A stretch of 60,000 nt of DNA, taken from NCBI GenBank assembly GCA_014529385.2, contig CM043965.1, positions 67,019,690 to 67,079,689 on the forward strand, in the 5' to 3' direction. The translations under genes and the position numbers were made by a program. Numbering within the stretch: the first letter of the stretch is position 1; every line of letters begins with the position of its first letter. The DNA comes from Adiantum capillus-veneris (lineage: Eukaryota > Streptophyta > Polypodiopsida > Polypodiales > Pteridaceae). Shown piece by piece: positions 35,762-47,836 of this stretch. The notes under the pieces were generated by a model. The model ran no database searches and was not told the DNA's origin. It worked only from the letters and a program-made list of their open reading frames with translations.

Positions 35762-36889
35762 CTACCCTACACCTAACTGCTTGCGAAAATGCGCAAAGCT
35801 CTCTGAGGGAAGTCCTTTTGTAAGTAGATCAACAGGATTTTCTGTGGTGTGAACTTTGACAAGCTGAAGTTGCTTATCCTCGAGCATTTCCCTGATGAAA
35901 TGATACTTCACATCCACATGCTTTGTCTTTGAGTGATAAACTGGATTGCGAGCCAATTGTATAGCACTTTGACTATCACAATATAACATAGGCATCTCTT
36001 CTTTGATTCCCAAATCTGTTACTAGTTGATTAAGCCAAATTGATTCTTTGCATGCCTCTGATGCTGCAACATATTCAGCCTCTGTAGTAGACTGAGTAAC
36101 ACAATCTTGTAATCTAGAACGCCATGATACTGCTCCACCAGCCAATGTAAAGACATACCCTGACGTAGACCTTCGGTTGTCTAAGTCACCTGCATAATCT
36201 GAGTCTGTAAAACCCTTTACACTTAGCTCCTGACTCCCATAGCATATACACATACTCTTTGTAGCTTTCAGGTATCTCAATATTTCTTTCACTGCCTCCC
36301 AATGTTTCTTGCCTGGGTTTGACATGTATCGACTTACTACTCCCACTGCAAATGCAATGTCTGGGCGAGTAGCAATCATTGCATACATCAAACTACCCAC
36401 TGCAGACGCATATGGAATCTTATCCATTTCAGCCTGTTCTTCCTCAGACACAGGACAATCTTGTTTGCTAAGTTTCACATATGGTGGCAATGGAACACTC
36501 AGTGCCTTTCCCTTCTCCATATTGAAACGTTGCAAAACCTTGTCAATATACTCTATTTGAGATAACCAAATCAACTTCTTTGATCTGTCTCTCTCAATGC
36601 GCATACCAAGTATATGACTTGCCTCACCCATGTCTTTCATGTCAAACGATTTTCCCATCTTTGACTTCAAAGCTGAAATTTCTTCCAAGTGCTTGCCAGC
36701 AATCAACATGTCATCCACATACAAAATAAGGATCAGCCAACTACCATCCTTAGCCTTCTTTGTATATAGACAGTGATCGAACTCACTACGTTTGTAGCCT
36801 TGAGAAAGCATAAACTTGTGGAATTTATGGTACCATGCCCTCGTGATTGTTTTAAGCCATAAAAACTCTTTAACAACTGGCATACCCAA
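35762..36889 (-). pseudogene. Copia reverse transcriptase (C-terminal half) and RNase H
   Basis: About 370 codons in one frame. The RT catalytic YVDDML is present, then LGMRIERDRSKKLIWLSQ, SAVGSLMYAMIATRPDIAFA and the tether. RNase H shows its acidic residues in FTDSDYAGD, TTEAEYVAASEA and YCDSQSAIQLARN, with TKHVDVKYHFIRE following. RT copies the element RNA and RNase H removes it. The first about 15 residues are out of frame relative to the upstream RT part: one frameshift near 36850 separates YGLK-type sequence from AWYHKF. Confidence 0.9.
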
Positions 36890-36921
36890 TCTTCCTTGCC
36901 TTTCTCAACAAACCCTTCTGG

Positions 36922-37344
36922 CTACTGCATGTAAATTTCCACATCTAAATCACCATGCAAGAACGCTGTCTTGACATCCATTTGGTGCAACACCAAATCT
37001 AATATGGCAACCAATGCAAGAAAGCATCTCAATGTAGTCATCTTGACCACCGGAGAGAAGACTTCATCAAAGTCAATGCCTTGTTCTTGCTTAAAGCCCT
37101 TGGCAACAAGCCTTGCTTTGTTCTTTGGCTGACTATTATGAGCGGTGATCTTATACCTGTAAACCCATTTACAAGGTAGAGCCTTTTTGCCCCGTGGTAA
37201 TTTAACTAGCTTCCATGTCCGGTTTTTATGCAGAGCTGTCATCTCTGACTGCATGGCCAATTGCCAATTCCCGGAGTCCTTCATTTGCACTGCTTCCTTG
37301 TAACATGAAGGCTCATTGCAATCAGTCAACATGACATAGTTCAT
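36922..37344 (-). pseudogene. Copia reverse transcriptase, N-terminal part
   Basis: Reads WQLAMQSEMTALHKNRTWKL, LPCKWVYRYK, LVAKGFKQEQGIDFDEVFSP and QMDVKTAFLHGDL, the conserved start of copia RT with its first catalytic Asp (MDVKTAFL). A TAG at 36922-36924 cuts the frame just before the PEGFV segment. Upstream, a TGA at 37369-37371 separates it from the integrase frame. All three fragments belong to one former polyprotein. Confidence 0.9.
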
Positions 37345-37368
37345 AGATGGAAAAAACCTATCAGGAGG

Positions 37369-39405
37369 TCACGTGACACGTCCAGATCTACGCACAATAG
37401 GTGGCTCAGGCTCAGCTACAACCTGTGGTTCCACTCTATCCTGTCCTTGCTCCTCTTGAGCCCTGACATTTTGTCTTGCACGTGCAGGTCCATCTTCTTG
37501 GAAGACAACTCTTCTAATCTCCTGAACCCTCTCTGGTTTAGAATGATATTTGGATTCATTAAAGTGAACATCATTGCTGTGGACAACCTTTCTGGATTCG
37601 GGATCCCAAAGTCTGTACCCCATCTCACCAGAATTACCATAGCCTAGAAAGATGCACTTTCTACTCTTTGGCTCAAGTTTGTTCCTAAATTCTTTTGGAA
37701 CGTGAGTATATGTCTCACAGCCAAGGACTCTGAGATGCTTGTATGAGGGCATTTTGCCTGACCATACCATCTCTGGCACTGAATCCTTCTGTAAAACCTT
37801 GCTAGGAGATCTATTTACAAGATGAACAGCTGTTGATACAGCTTCAGCCCAAAACCCATTTGGCAGCTGTGCATTAGACAACATACTTCTGACCTTCTCT
37901 TGTATGGTCCTATTCATGCTCTCAGCAACACCATTTTGAGGAGGATTGTAAGGAGCAGTAAGTTCACGTTTTGTACCTTTTGACTCACAAAAGTCCTGAG
38001 AGGCCTTTGAAACATACTCTCCACCATTGTCATTGCGTAAGCATTTAAGCTTCTTGCCACTCTGATTCTCCACAAGTGTCACAAACGTTTTGAAAACACT
38101 AAACGCTTCATCCTTGTGCTTGAGAAAGTAAACCCATACTTTCCTCGAGTAATCATCTATAAAGGTCATAAAGTAAGAAGCTCCCCCTAGAGATAGGTTA
38201 GGCATAGGTCCACACAAATCACTATGAACAAGTGCCAACTGTGTATCTCTTCTACTGCTTCTATGCTTATGTGGCTGCTGTGTTTGCTTACCATACAGAC
38301 AATGTTCATAGAATTCAAAATCATTAAATGAAAAGCTAGGCAAATAACCAGAACGAGACAAGATTTCCATTCCCTTCTTGGACATATGTCCTAACCGGCT
38401 ATGCCACAAAGAAACGTTCGGCTGCTCGGTTACATTGATTACATTTTTAGAGACACTTGATACATAAATCATGTAAAGTCCTCCATACTTTACTCCATGT
38501 GCTACTGTCATAGAACCCTTGGATATCTTCCACATGTTCTGTCCAAAAGTGGTGACGTAGCCAGCATCATCAAGTAAACCTGTGCTGATCAAGCTCTTTG
38601 TAATTGCGGGAACATGTCTCACATTCTTCAGCGTGAAAGAAGAGCCATTCTGAAACTTCAATTGAACATCTCCAACACCTAAGATCTCACATGTCTGCCC
38701 ATTGCCTAACCGAAAATGATCTTTAGTGGTCACATAAGAAGTAAACCACTCCTTGTTTGGAGACACATAAAGTGATGCCCCTGAGTGTATAATCCAGTCA
38801 CTCAGTGCATTTCCATTAGATGCTGTAAGAAGAGCTGAGTCCATTGTATTCTTCAAGAAGTAGATGTCTCTTGACACTAGACTGTCATCCTCTGCAACAG
38901 TGTTTGTCACATTTATTTCTTGAATCTTCACTGAGGACTTGTTCTTCTCACCATGGTCTTCAGCTTTCTCTTTGCCTTTTTCTGCTTTCCATTCTCTGCA
39001 GTCTCTTTTCATGTGACCCTTCTTGCCACAATGGTAGCATTCTATGTCACTCTTGCCTTTAGCACTCCGGGACTTGCTATGAGACTGATTCCTCTTTCCA
39101 CCTTTGTACTTTTCTTTGGTCCTTCCCCTGACAACTAAGGCTGTTCCTTTGCCTTTGTCCATTGTCTTTCTGTTGGTTTCTTCAGGAAGCAGACTTGCTT
39201 CTACACCTGCTATGTTCAAACCATCTGGAGGTGCAGAATTACTCAAAGCTGTGCGAAAATTGTCCCAAATTTCCGGCAATGTGATCAACAGGAACATAGC
39301 TCTAACAGGTTCATCAAACTTGACACCTTGAGCTGACAACTGACTATAGATTGTGTTGAATTCATTCAGATGATTGGACATAGGTGTCCCTTCTTTCATC
39401 TTCAA
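37369..39405 (-). pseudogene. Copia Gag (C-terminal), protease and integrase
   Basis: 678 codons without a stop. Gag end: MKEGTPMSNHLNEFNTIYSQ; zinc knuckle CYHCGKKGHMKRDC. The protease site reads WIIHSGASLYVSPNKEWF, where the catalytic Asp of D-S-G is His. Integrase: the zinc-binding region LWHSRLGHMSKKG ... YEHCLYGKQ has Tyr for the first Cys of CxxC. The DDE triad is kept (VHSDLCGP, RNDNGGEYVS, GVAESMNRT). Then LGCETYTHVPKEFR and CIFLGY. Substitutions at protease and HHCC sites show decay even where the frame is open. The right end of the frame meets the GCCAG duplication of the nested gypsy element. Confidence 0.92.
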
Positions 39406-39427
39406 GTCAACAAGCTTCTTAAGCCAG

Positions 39428-40081
<654 letters not shown>

Positions 40082-40085
40082 TTTT

Positions 40086-40103
40086 TGGTGCCGTTGCCGG
40101 GGA
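40086..40103 (+). promoter_or_regulatory. Primer-binding site, tRNA-Asp type
   Basis: TGGTGCCGTTGCCGGGGA, four bases after the LTR. The plant tRNA-Asp complement would, from memory, begin TGGCGCC, so there is one C-to-T difference. Supports an Athila-like assignment. Confidence 0.8.
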
Positions 40104-41150
40104 ATCGCCCTGCACTAAGCCCAAGAGGCACTTTGTGCTTCGCCTATGAGTTGTTTGTAGTAGGAAAGAAGAGGAAGAGGAAGAGGAATGAGTTGTTTTT
40201 CTGCAAGTTGTTAATTTCTGTGTTGTCTGCAAGTTCTGTGATTTCTGCATAATGTTGTGTTTTTTGTTTGCACACAGTCTTTGCACAATTAGTAGTCGTT
40301 AGCTTGTTTGCAGTGAATGAATAAGTAGGAAGGAAGTTAGCAATTTCTGCTTGCACACAGTCTGTACACAGTTTTCTGTCAAGGTTTGCCTGCACACAGT
40401 CTTTGCACAGTAAGGTAGTGAGAGAGGAAGTAGGTGGACAGTTAGCTCACTGTCAGTAAGCAGTTAACAGATTAGTCAGTAGTTAGCAGCACTGTTAGTA
40501 AGTAGATAAGGTAGTGAGCTGTCTGTGAGCTGTGAGTTGTTGGCTGGGAGGTTAGGTAGGTGACAGTGTGTGTGGCCAAGAAAGGGTCACCTAAACCGCG
40601 CGCGGTCATCGCCTTAAAAAAAAATAAAAAATAAAAAAATTTAAGCGTGAGTGACTGGGGGGCTACACTAAAATTTTGATCGGGATCGGGATCATTTCCC
40701 CAAGCCCAAGCCCAAGCGACTGGGGGGCTACACTAAAATTTTGATCGGGATCGGGATCATTTGCCCAAGCCCAAGCCCAGGCCTCAGTCCTCAGTCTTCA
40801 GTCTTATGATATATACTTGAGTCACTCTTGTATATATACCCTACCCCCTCAAGAGGGAATGAGAGCATGTGGGGCAAGTCCTCCACTCTCCTCCCTTCTC
40901 TTCCCACTTGCACCCTTAGACTTTCTAATTTGGGCCTAGTTCCCTACTAGAAATTGACGGTTTTAGGGATTCCGAGGGCATAAAGTGACCAAATGGAGGG
41001 CTGTAAAGCACGGCATGTCCCTCTGATCGAGACGCTCGTTTTGAGCTATCATATGTTCTAATCTATAGCTGGGTCAGAAAAAAAGGACCAAAAAATTAAA
41101 AAATAAATAAATAAGAAAAGACTTGGGTTGCAAAACACCCAAAATTACTA
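40104..41150 (+). other. Leader of the nested gypsy element
   Basis: Non-coding. Three copies of CACACAGTCTKTRCACA lie at about 40271, 40355 and 40392. There are runs of GTTAGYAGT-type words at about 40440-40560. A 68-bp tandem duplication (units beginning GACTGGGGGGCTACACTAAA) covers about 40653-40787. A long A-rich stretch lies at about 40616-40645. Confidence 0.65.
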
Positions 41151-41202
41151 AGTGAGCAGCCTTCACGGGCCCTCACTAACACTTCTAGGGGATCCAAGTC
41201 AT

Positions 41203-43400
41203 ATGAACCTACGCTCTGGACGAGTGTTAGAGCACGAGCATATTGGTAGTGCCTCCATTTACACGGGCACCCATTATTCCTCCACCCTAGGTTCTGGACC
41301 TTCGACCGGGACTCAACCGGGACTCAAGGTAGCGCGACCCAAGATCCTCATATCGCGTTTAGTGATTCTTCCTCTGACTACGAAGTCATGGAGGGGTATC
41401 CTACACCAAACCCTGATAGTTCAAGTCAAGACATGCATGCCATGGGTCCACAGCCCGGGTCCTGCGTGTTTAGCCGCTTAAAAGAGACCCTTAGTAGAGC
41501 TACTCGCTCCGAACATGCGGTTAATGAAATAAATGAAGGGAGTGGGGAAGTAAATTCGTCATTCATGCCTAAAATAGACCCTATGCTTCTTGACAGTGTG
41601 CATGTGAATGTTCCATCCACTGCACCTCCTGATCCTTTAGGACTATCTCCCTCTGAGGTTTTACTACCCGATGGTAGGAGTCTTGCCGAAGTACAAGAGA
41701 TCGAACGCTATATGCAAGCAACAAGGCAGAGGGAAATTGAGAACCTACGAAGGCTAGAACAAAGTCGAACCTTGAAAGCAAAGGCTCCTATGACAACAAT
41801 CATGCCAGCCGAGCAACAGAGTGCTCCCAAGGTAGCAGTCACGGAGGGGCAAGCGATGGGGAGCAATAATGCTTCCACCTTGAGGGAAACCTCCAGCACG
41901 CCAGGCCTAGATGGGATATTCCTAAACGAAAATTGGGAGTATGACCTACAAGCAGAAGCTTTAAGTGATCGGTACACAGGACACACCTATCATGTGGGTT
42001 GGTTAGATGTTCTACAATCCACATCGGGTGCTACTAGCATAGATGAGCAACAACAGAAAGTCTGTGATGTCCTCCATAGGATTGTCGAGTTAGAAAGACA
42101 GAACACAGGGATCAACATGCCTTCAATAGGCCTAATGAGATTCTTGGATACGGGAAAGGCCAACCAACCAACCCTGTCACAAATGGAGACTCCCTCAGTG
42201 AGCCCCATTGATCCTCCATATGTTGTTTCGCCAGGAGCCTCAGTACAATCTGAGCCCGCAAGTGGCAGCTTTACCTTCCCAGACCTAGCTCATCTTTCTC
42301 TTAATGACACTACGGCTACCATGCATATCCTAGTGGTGAGCATGACAAGAAGTACACCATGGAGTTCACTTGTTAACACTGCGCCGATGCCTAGTAGCAC
42401 AGTGCCCCCAACTATACCTACATGTATGTATCAATCATGAGCACCTGTCGTACCTCAGCCTCATGTAGCTCCTACACCTCCGATTATTCCAAGAGCGTAC
42501 AATCCACAATGGCATTATCCAAGCTCTTATACAAGTGGAGCCATGCCATTTAATAATAACATTCCATATCAGGCACCCCCTATGCCTAGGGCCACGCCTG
42601 TAAACTTTGGACCACCGTCTGGTACACCACCATACGAAATATGGGACCCAAGAGCCACGCGTATGCCAAGGCCAAGGCCAACTCCCATCTCACATGTGGT
42701 TCCAGGAGCACATACACCCATTATACCTGCTCAAATAGGAGATTTGGCAGCGTTTGCTCAAACTATCGGTCGCTCTATTGCGGAAAACATGCGTAGTGCA
42801 CCTGATAGAGAGCCTAGGAGCAAGGCAGTTCAAGTAGCTAAGCTCACACAGAAATTCAGTGGAGACGGAGATGCTAGAAAGCATATGGAAGTCTTTGAAC
42901 ATGTGTGCGATTCCTTGGAAGAGCACAATGAGCTACATAAGTGTAAGGCTTTGAGTTTGACCCTAAGCGGAAAGGCTGGAGATTGGTATAGAACCTTAAG
43001 AGTAGAAGAGAAAACGATCTACTCTACTCTTAGGAGACTGTTCTTAAAAGAATACATACGAGAGGGAGTACTTTGGGGTGTAGCCTCTTAGCTCCAGAAA
43101 GCCCAACGAGAAGAAGGTGAATCCGTGAGAGACTTCATTAGTCGCCTAAAGAATTTGAATTCTCGATGCAATCCAAACGAGCGATTCAACAACAACCAAT
43201 TGCTTGATAGATTCATTAGGGGACTACGACATGAAAGTATCTATAATGGCCTAGTCATTAGAGGTATCACTACTTGGGAAGCAGTCACCATGAATGCAAT
43301 CCAATTGGAGGATAATTTAATGATTGCAGGAGAAAGAGTGTCTGCCGAGCCGACCGAGCCGAAGTCAACAAGCCGAAGTCAAGTAGCTCGCAAGCATCAT
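41203..43400 (+). pseudogene. Gypsy Gag, N-terminal and capsid part
   Basis: Probable start at ATG 41203 (MNLRSGRVLEHEHIG). The frame shifts near 41310, where an 11-bp tandem duplication CCGGGACTCAA occurs. It then runs from about 41330 through 43415, broken by TGA at 42438-42440 and TAG at 43089-43091, both in the same frame. The Retrotrans_gag domain reads KLTQKFSGDGDARKHMEVFE, ALSLTLSGKAGDWYRTL, REEGESVRDFISRLKNLNS and LLDRFIRGLRHESIYNGL. It forms the particle shell. The 1.2-kb N-terminal extension before the capsid domain (Ser/Pro/Thr-rich, with AEVQEIERYMQATRQREIEN) is long for Gag, but long Gag proteins are known in Athila/Tat elements. Confidence 0.82.
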
Positions 43401-43411
43401 GGCATGAGCCA

Positions 43412-44461
43412 ATGAAGATAAAGCCAATCGTGAAAGAGCAAACGATATCTGAGATGACTTTGGCAGATCTCACAAAGGCCATCCAAGAAAGCCTTAGGGG
43501 TAATCGTGCTCCACAAAACACTCATATGTATCCAAGAAGGGAGCAACAATGGTGCTCAATTTTCTTGGGCCCACATACTACGAGTGAATGCCCTACTTTC
43601 AGAGTAAAGTTTAACGGGACTTGTAATGCGTGTGGTAGGTATGGCCATCAAGCGAAGGATTGCCTAATGCTTAAACGCATCATGGAAAATAGACCGCCTA
43701 TAGCTTGGGCAGACTCACCTCAAGTTCCTGCATTGATGCCTACCCCACCCATAGAGCAACAATTGCCATTACAGCACATGGTCCCTAGAACCCAAAATGT
43801 GGTTCAAACCACACCGTTGCCACCTCCAGTGCTAGGACCGCAACCCCCTCATCCAAGAGTTACACCTATGAACCAAATAGGTTGCGAGTCATCTAGTACT
43901 TATGTAGATTGCGAAGAGGACATAGACTCTAGTATCACCTATGGAGTCGACATGCTTGAGGAGTATCCCATGTACTATATGGAAGACCATTGGGGACAAA
44001 TCAAACCGGTATATCAAGCTACTGCGCTAGCAGCAAGAGGCCAAAACATTAATAGTTTTACCAAGAGACCACCTCTTCAGTGCTACGAATGTGGTGGACC
44101 ACATCGAGTAGCTGAGTGCCCCATTAGAATGCAAAAGAATGCCGCACTAATGCAAACAAGTCAAGGGAGTGCATTGGCAATGCCAATACTCACTTGTAAT
44201 CGTTGTGGCATAGATCATTTGATCGCACAGTGTCCTAACAATCCAAACGCACCGAAAATCACACCATTGAACATAATAGAGATTGTTGATGGGACACCAC
44301 CAACTATAAACATAGCACCAGTGAATGCACTCACATGGTCGATGCTCCAAAAGCAAAATTACATCCTCGAAGAGAGAGATGCTGCATCCATTGGCCGAGC
44401 GAGAAAGAAGAAAACACGAAGAAAGAAATCCCTTAATGCTTCTAGCTCAAAACCTAGTTGA
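43412..44461 (+). pseudogene. Gypsy Gag, nucleocapsid region with several zinc knuckles
   Basis: A second Gag frame, shifted relative to the preceding one by an indel near 43370. Three clear Cys/His knuckles: CNACGRYGHQAKDC (CX2CX4HX4C), CYECGGPHRVAEC and CNRCGIDHLIAQC (both CX2CX3HX4C). A fourth, degenerate one begins WCSIFLGPHTTSEC, where a Cys appears to be Phe. Knuckles bind element RNA. Most gypsy Gags have one or two; the CX2CX3HX4C spacing is unusual. Ends at TGA 44459-44461 but the same frame continues into the protease section. Confidence 0.8.
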
Positions 44462-46309
44462 AAGACTAACATAGGGACAGGAGAGGATCCCGTGTATATG
44501 AATGACCCTGAGGATGACTCAGATTCGATAGAGACCACGGAGACCAAAACTATTACTACAAAGGAAAAAGCCAGTGAGGAGGATCACAAGAGGGAATTAC
44601 GACGAACACCAAAAGAGTATTCAAAGTTAAACCACCCAGTTGCGAACCCCCAAGATAAGCCACGAGAGACGAAAAATGAGGATTGCAAGAGAAAGATTGG
44701 AACCTATCCAAACCCAACAGTGGAAATTGAACGAGTCCAACAGCTGAGGGGTTTGGTGGAAGAAACTCAACGAACATTAGAACCTGAACCCAAACATATC
44801 CAAATGTCGGACATAGTGTTTCCCACACAAGTTCAACCTCACAAGAACTATAGGCCGTTAGCTATACCCAGCATCATTCGGGAGGAGAGTGAGGGTAGGA
44901 CATCTGAAAGTGGACACACACCTTTCCTACTAGAGAGAATGTTTGGTGAGGGAATGCCCGACCCCCTTGAGGAAGTGGAGATTCCATCTTCACCATTCTC
45001 TTGTCAGGGTCCTACGTCCCACAAGATGCCATTAAATGTTGCCAAATTGATGGATTTCATGTCTTCAGAAGTTAGAACCACCATCATGTCCAAACTATAT
45101 AAAGACCCCGAGCTAGTCTCAGCTCTTCGAGCCTTCCTCAATGGAGAATTACAGGCCGGATTACCACAGTTTGCACATATGAACAAACCTGACTCTGTAA
45201 TGAATGATGAGGAACATTTAGCACCACCATCTGACCTAGCGGGACATGAATCTGTAATTGAAGTACCCGTTAACAAGTTGGGGCAATACTTTGAAGGTGA
45301 TGAATCTAATGCTACTCTGCTAATCACTACTAAAGGATTAACTGTAAAGGGAGTCCTTGACGGTGGTGCGGGAGTCAGCATGGTGACAAAGAGTTGTTGG
45401 GAGTCTATGGGGCGACCTTACCTTGAAGCCACAAGCGTAGTGGTAAAAATGGCTAATGGATCTATTGTTACGCCTATTGGAATGCTTAAGGATCTCAGGA
45501 TCAAGGTCTTGGGACACAAGGTAAGGCAGACTTTCATTGTTATGGATTTTTCCAAGCATCCTATGTCATTTGAGATGATCTTAGGGCATGACTGGTCCAA
45601 AAACCACGTCTACTTACAGTTCCAAGACTCTGTCATTCGAGTTGATCTTTTAAGTGGTCGAACGCATCCTCTAGGAAATAAATTCATCATTGATAATCGA
45701 TCAGACACAACAATTCACTCAGCTCCATTACAGTATTGTTACACATGTAACGAAGACACGGATATTGGGGAGAACTCTCCTTATATGGATATCCTACCCG
45801 GAATGGCTGAGTCAGACAATGTCGATTGGGTGCACCTAGCGGCAACTATAGATACATGGGGAGCTAGAGGAACAACCTGGGTAACACAAGATGGGGAAGA
45901 GATACCACACATTGCACCAGTAAACATGTTAGGTGTAGCGCATGTAACATCCGATGATAAGAAAGAGGCACACCTACCTGAGATTGAAACCGATGATTCC
46001 TCAAAGGCTTCAGGCCAATACACATCAGAGTTGGAATCTCAGGGAGAAATGGATTCAGAACCTGAGGAAACATCGAGTGAGCCAAGTATAGAAACTGAAC
46101 ACTCAAGGTCTAGTACGACCATCTATGGTAATTTATATGAGAGTGAAGAAGATACAAGCGAAGACCTATCAAGCGAGTCGAGTTCAAACATTTACCAAAA
46201 TCAAAACCTTAACAAGAAACAAAGGTCATATAAGAGACGACGATATCGAGCAAATGTGAGAGCTAGGATAAAAAGGAAAGATCTACTGCACAATGGCTTA
46301 GCTATCTAG
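44462..46309 (+). pseudogene. Gypsy protease (first), with acidic flanks
   Basis: A frame of about 600 codons after TGA 44459-44461. The N-terminal 250 residues are charged spacer. LITTKGLTVKGVLDGGAGVS (active triplet D-G-G at 45359-45367) and later FEMILGHDWSKNHVYLQFQD fit a retropepsin core: a D-x-G triplet, then an ILG.DW segment about 85 residues later. The usual triplet is DTG or DSG. DGG keeps the catalytic Asp, so activity cannot be judged. The last 130 residues are acidic and Ser-rich (YESEEDTSEDLSSESSSN) with a basic end. Stops at TAG 46307-46309, and a second TAG follows at 46334-46336, before the RT part in the same frame. Confidence 0.82.
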
Positions 46310-46336
46310 GGGCATGTGATGCTCATCGAAAGCTAG

Positions 46337-47836
46337 TGGACAATTGGGGTGAACATCTCCAGAGTGTCATGTGGCGTTCCACCTTCTGTGGTGCAACATA
46401 CAATTCCCATGATCAACACTGCTAAACCCGTACAACAACGACCCTATCCAATGAATCCTAAGTACGCCAAAATTGTACAAGAGGAGATTGAAAAACTTAT
46501 CCAATGTGGATTCATATACCCTATTGAGCACTCAGAATGGGTTTCTCCAATAGTCATTGTGCCAAAAAAGAATGGGAAACTAAGAGTGTGCGTGGACCTC
46601 AAGAAAGTTAATGCAGCTACTAGGAGAGATCATTATCCCTTGCCATATTCAGAACATGTGCTTGAAAGAGTTGCGGGCAAGGAAGCTTATAGCTTTTTAG
46701 ATGGGTACTCTGGTTACAATCAAATCACAATTTCATTAGAGGACCAAGCTAAAACTGCTTTTATCATAGAGTTTGGAGTGTTTGCATTTCGTGTTATGGC
46801 TTTTGGCTTAACGAATGCCCCTGCTACATTCCAACGATTAATAAACACTGCGTTTAAAGAATTTCTAAGGGAGTTTTGTGAAGGTTTCCTAGACGACCTT
46901 TGTGTTTATTCTTCTTGGGAGAAGCATTTGTTATATCTACGAAAAATATTTGAAAGGTGCAGATTTTATCGCATCTCATTGAACCCTTTCAAATGCCAAT
47001 TTTGGGTTAAGCATGGAGTCATTCTAGGGCATATAGTGTCCAAGAACGGGATATCCACAGATGAGAGTAAGATTAAAGCCATTGCCGATTTTCCACCACC
47101 TACTAACTATAAAGGAGTTCAAAGATTTATGGGCCATGTTGGTTATCATCGAAGATTTATTTTAAACTTTGCCGAAATAGCGCGTCCATTGTACAAGCTT
47201 CTTATCGAGTTTCACTGGACGGAAGAATGTCATCAATCTTATGAGTTATTAAAGAAGGCCCTAACAAGTGCTCCAATCCTGCGAACACCTGATTGGAATG
47301 TACCTTTTCATGTGCATATTGATGCATCAAATTTTGCTATTGGGTGTGTTCTAACTCAACCAGGAGAACATAAATTGGACTACCCTATAAGCTTTGCAAG
47401 TCGCCAATTAAATGATGCCGAGATGAACTACACTACTACAGAGCGCGAAGGTCTAGCTATGATTTACGCAGTAAAGAAATTTCGCTATTACCTTCTTGCT
47501 ACCAAGTTTGTGTTTTATGTTGATCATCAAGCATTGCTATATTTGGTAAACAAGCCGTGTTCCACAGGTCGAATTACACGATGGTTGTTAATTCTTCTTG
47601 AGTTTTACTTCACCGTTGTTGTGAGGCCTGGGAGGAAACATGTCATGGCAGATCATTTATCTCGTATCCCTAATGGCGAAGCTCCTACGGGGGTTGATGA
47701 TGAATTTCCTGATACTCCTTTGTTCATTGTTGAGACAATGCCTGAATGGAGTGAAAAGATTGTTAACTTCTTAGTTAATGGTTTTCCACCCAAAGAACTG
47801 CGAAAAGATATAGCTCGAAAATTAATCAAGGAATGA
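46337..47836 (+). pseudogene. Gypsy reverse transcriptase and RNase H
   Basis: RT: CVDLKKVNAATRRDHYPLP, SFLDGYSGYNQITI (first catalytic Asp), VMAFGLTNAPATFQRLI, then FLDDLCVYSSWEKHL in place of the usual YxDD or F(M)DD. The tether follows: GHIVSKNGISTDESKIKAI. RNase H: FHVHIDASNFAIGCVLTQPG, TTTEREGLAMIYAVKKFR and FYVDHQALLYL carry D, E and D. The frame ends at a TGA (47834-47836) in the middle of the linker to integrase. The following codons continue the same frame, so this is a single nonsense change. There is no second (archaeal-type) RNase H between here and integrase, which argues against the Tat/Ogre subgroup that carries one. Confidence 0.92.

Noticed and set aside
44147-44356. Minus-strand frames inside the gypsy gag and pol (also 44556-44828, 45004-45381, 48652-48972)
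   Set aside because: Shadows of the plus-strand Gag, protease and integrase frames.
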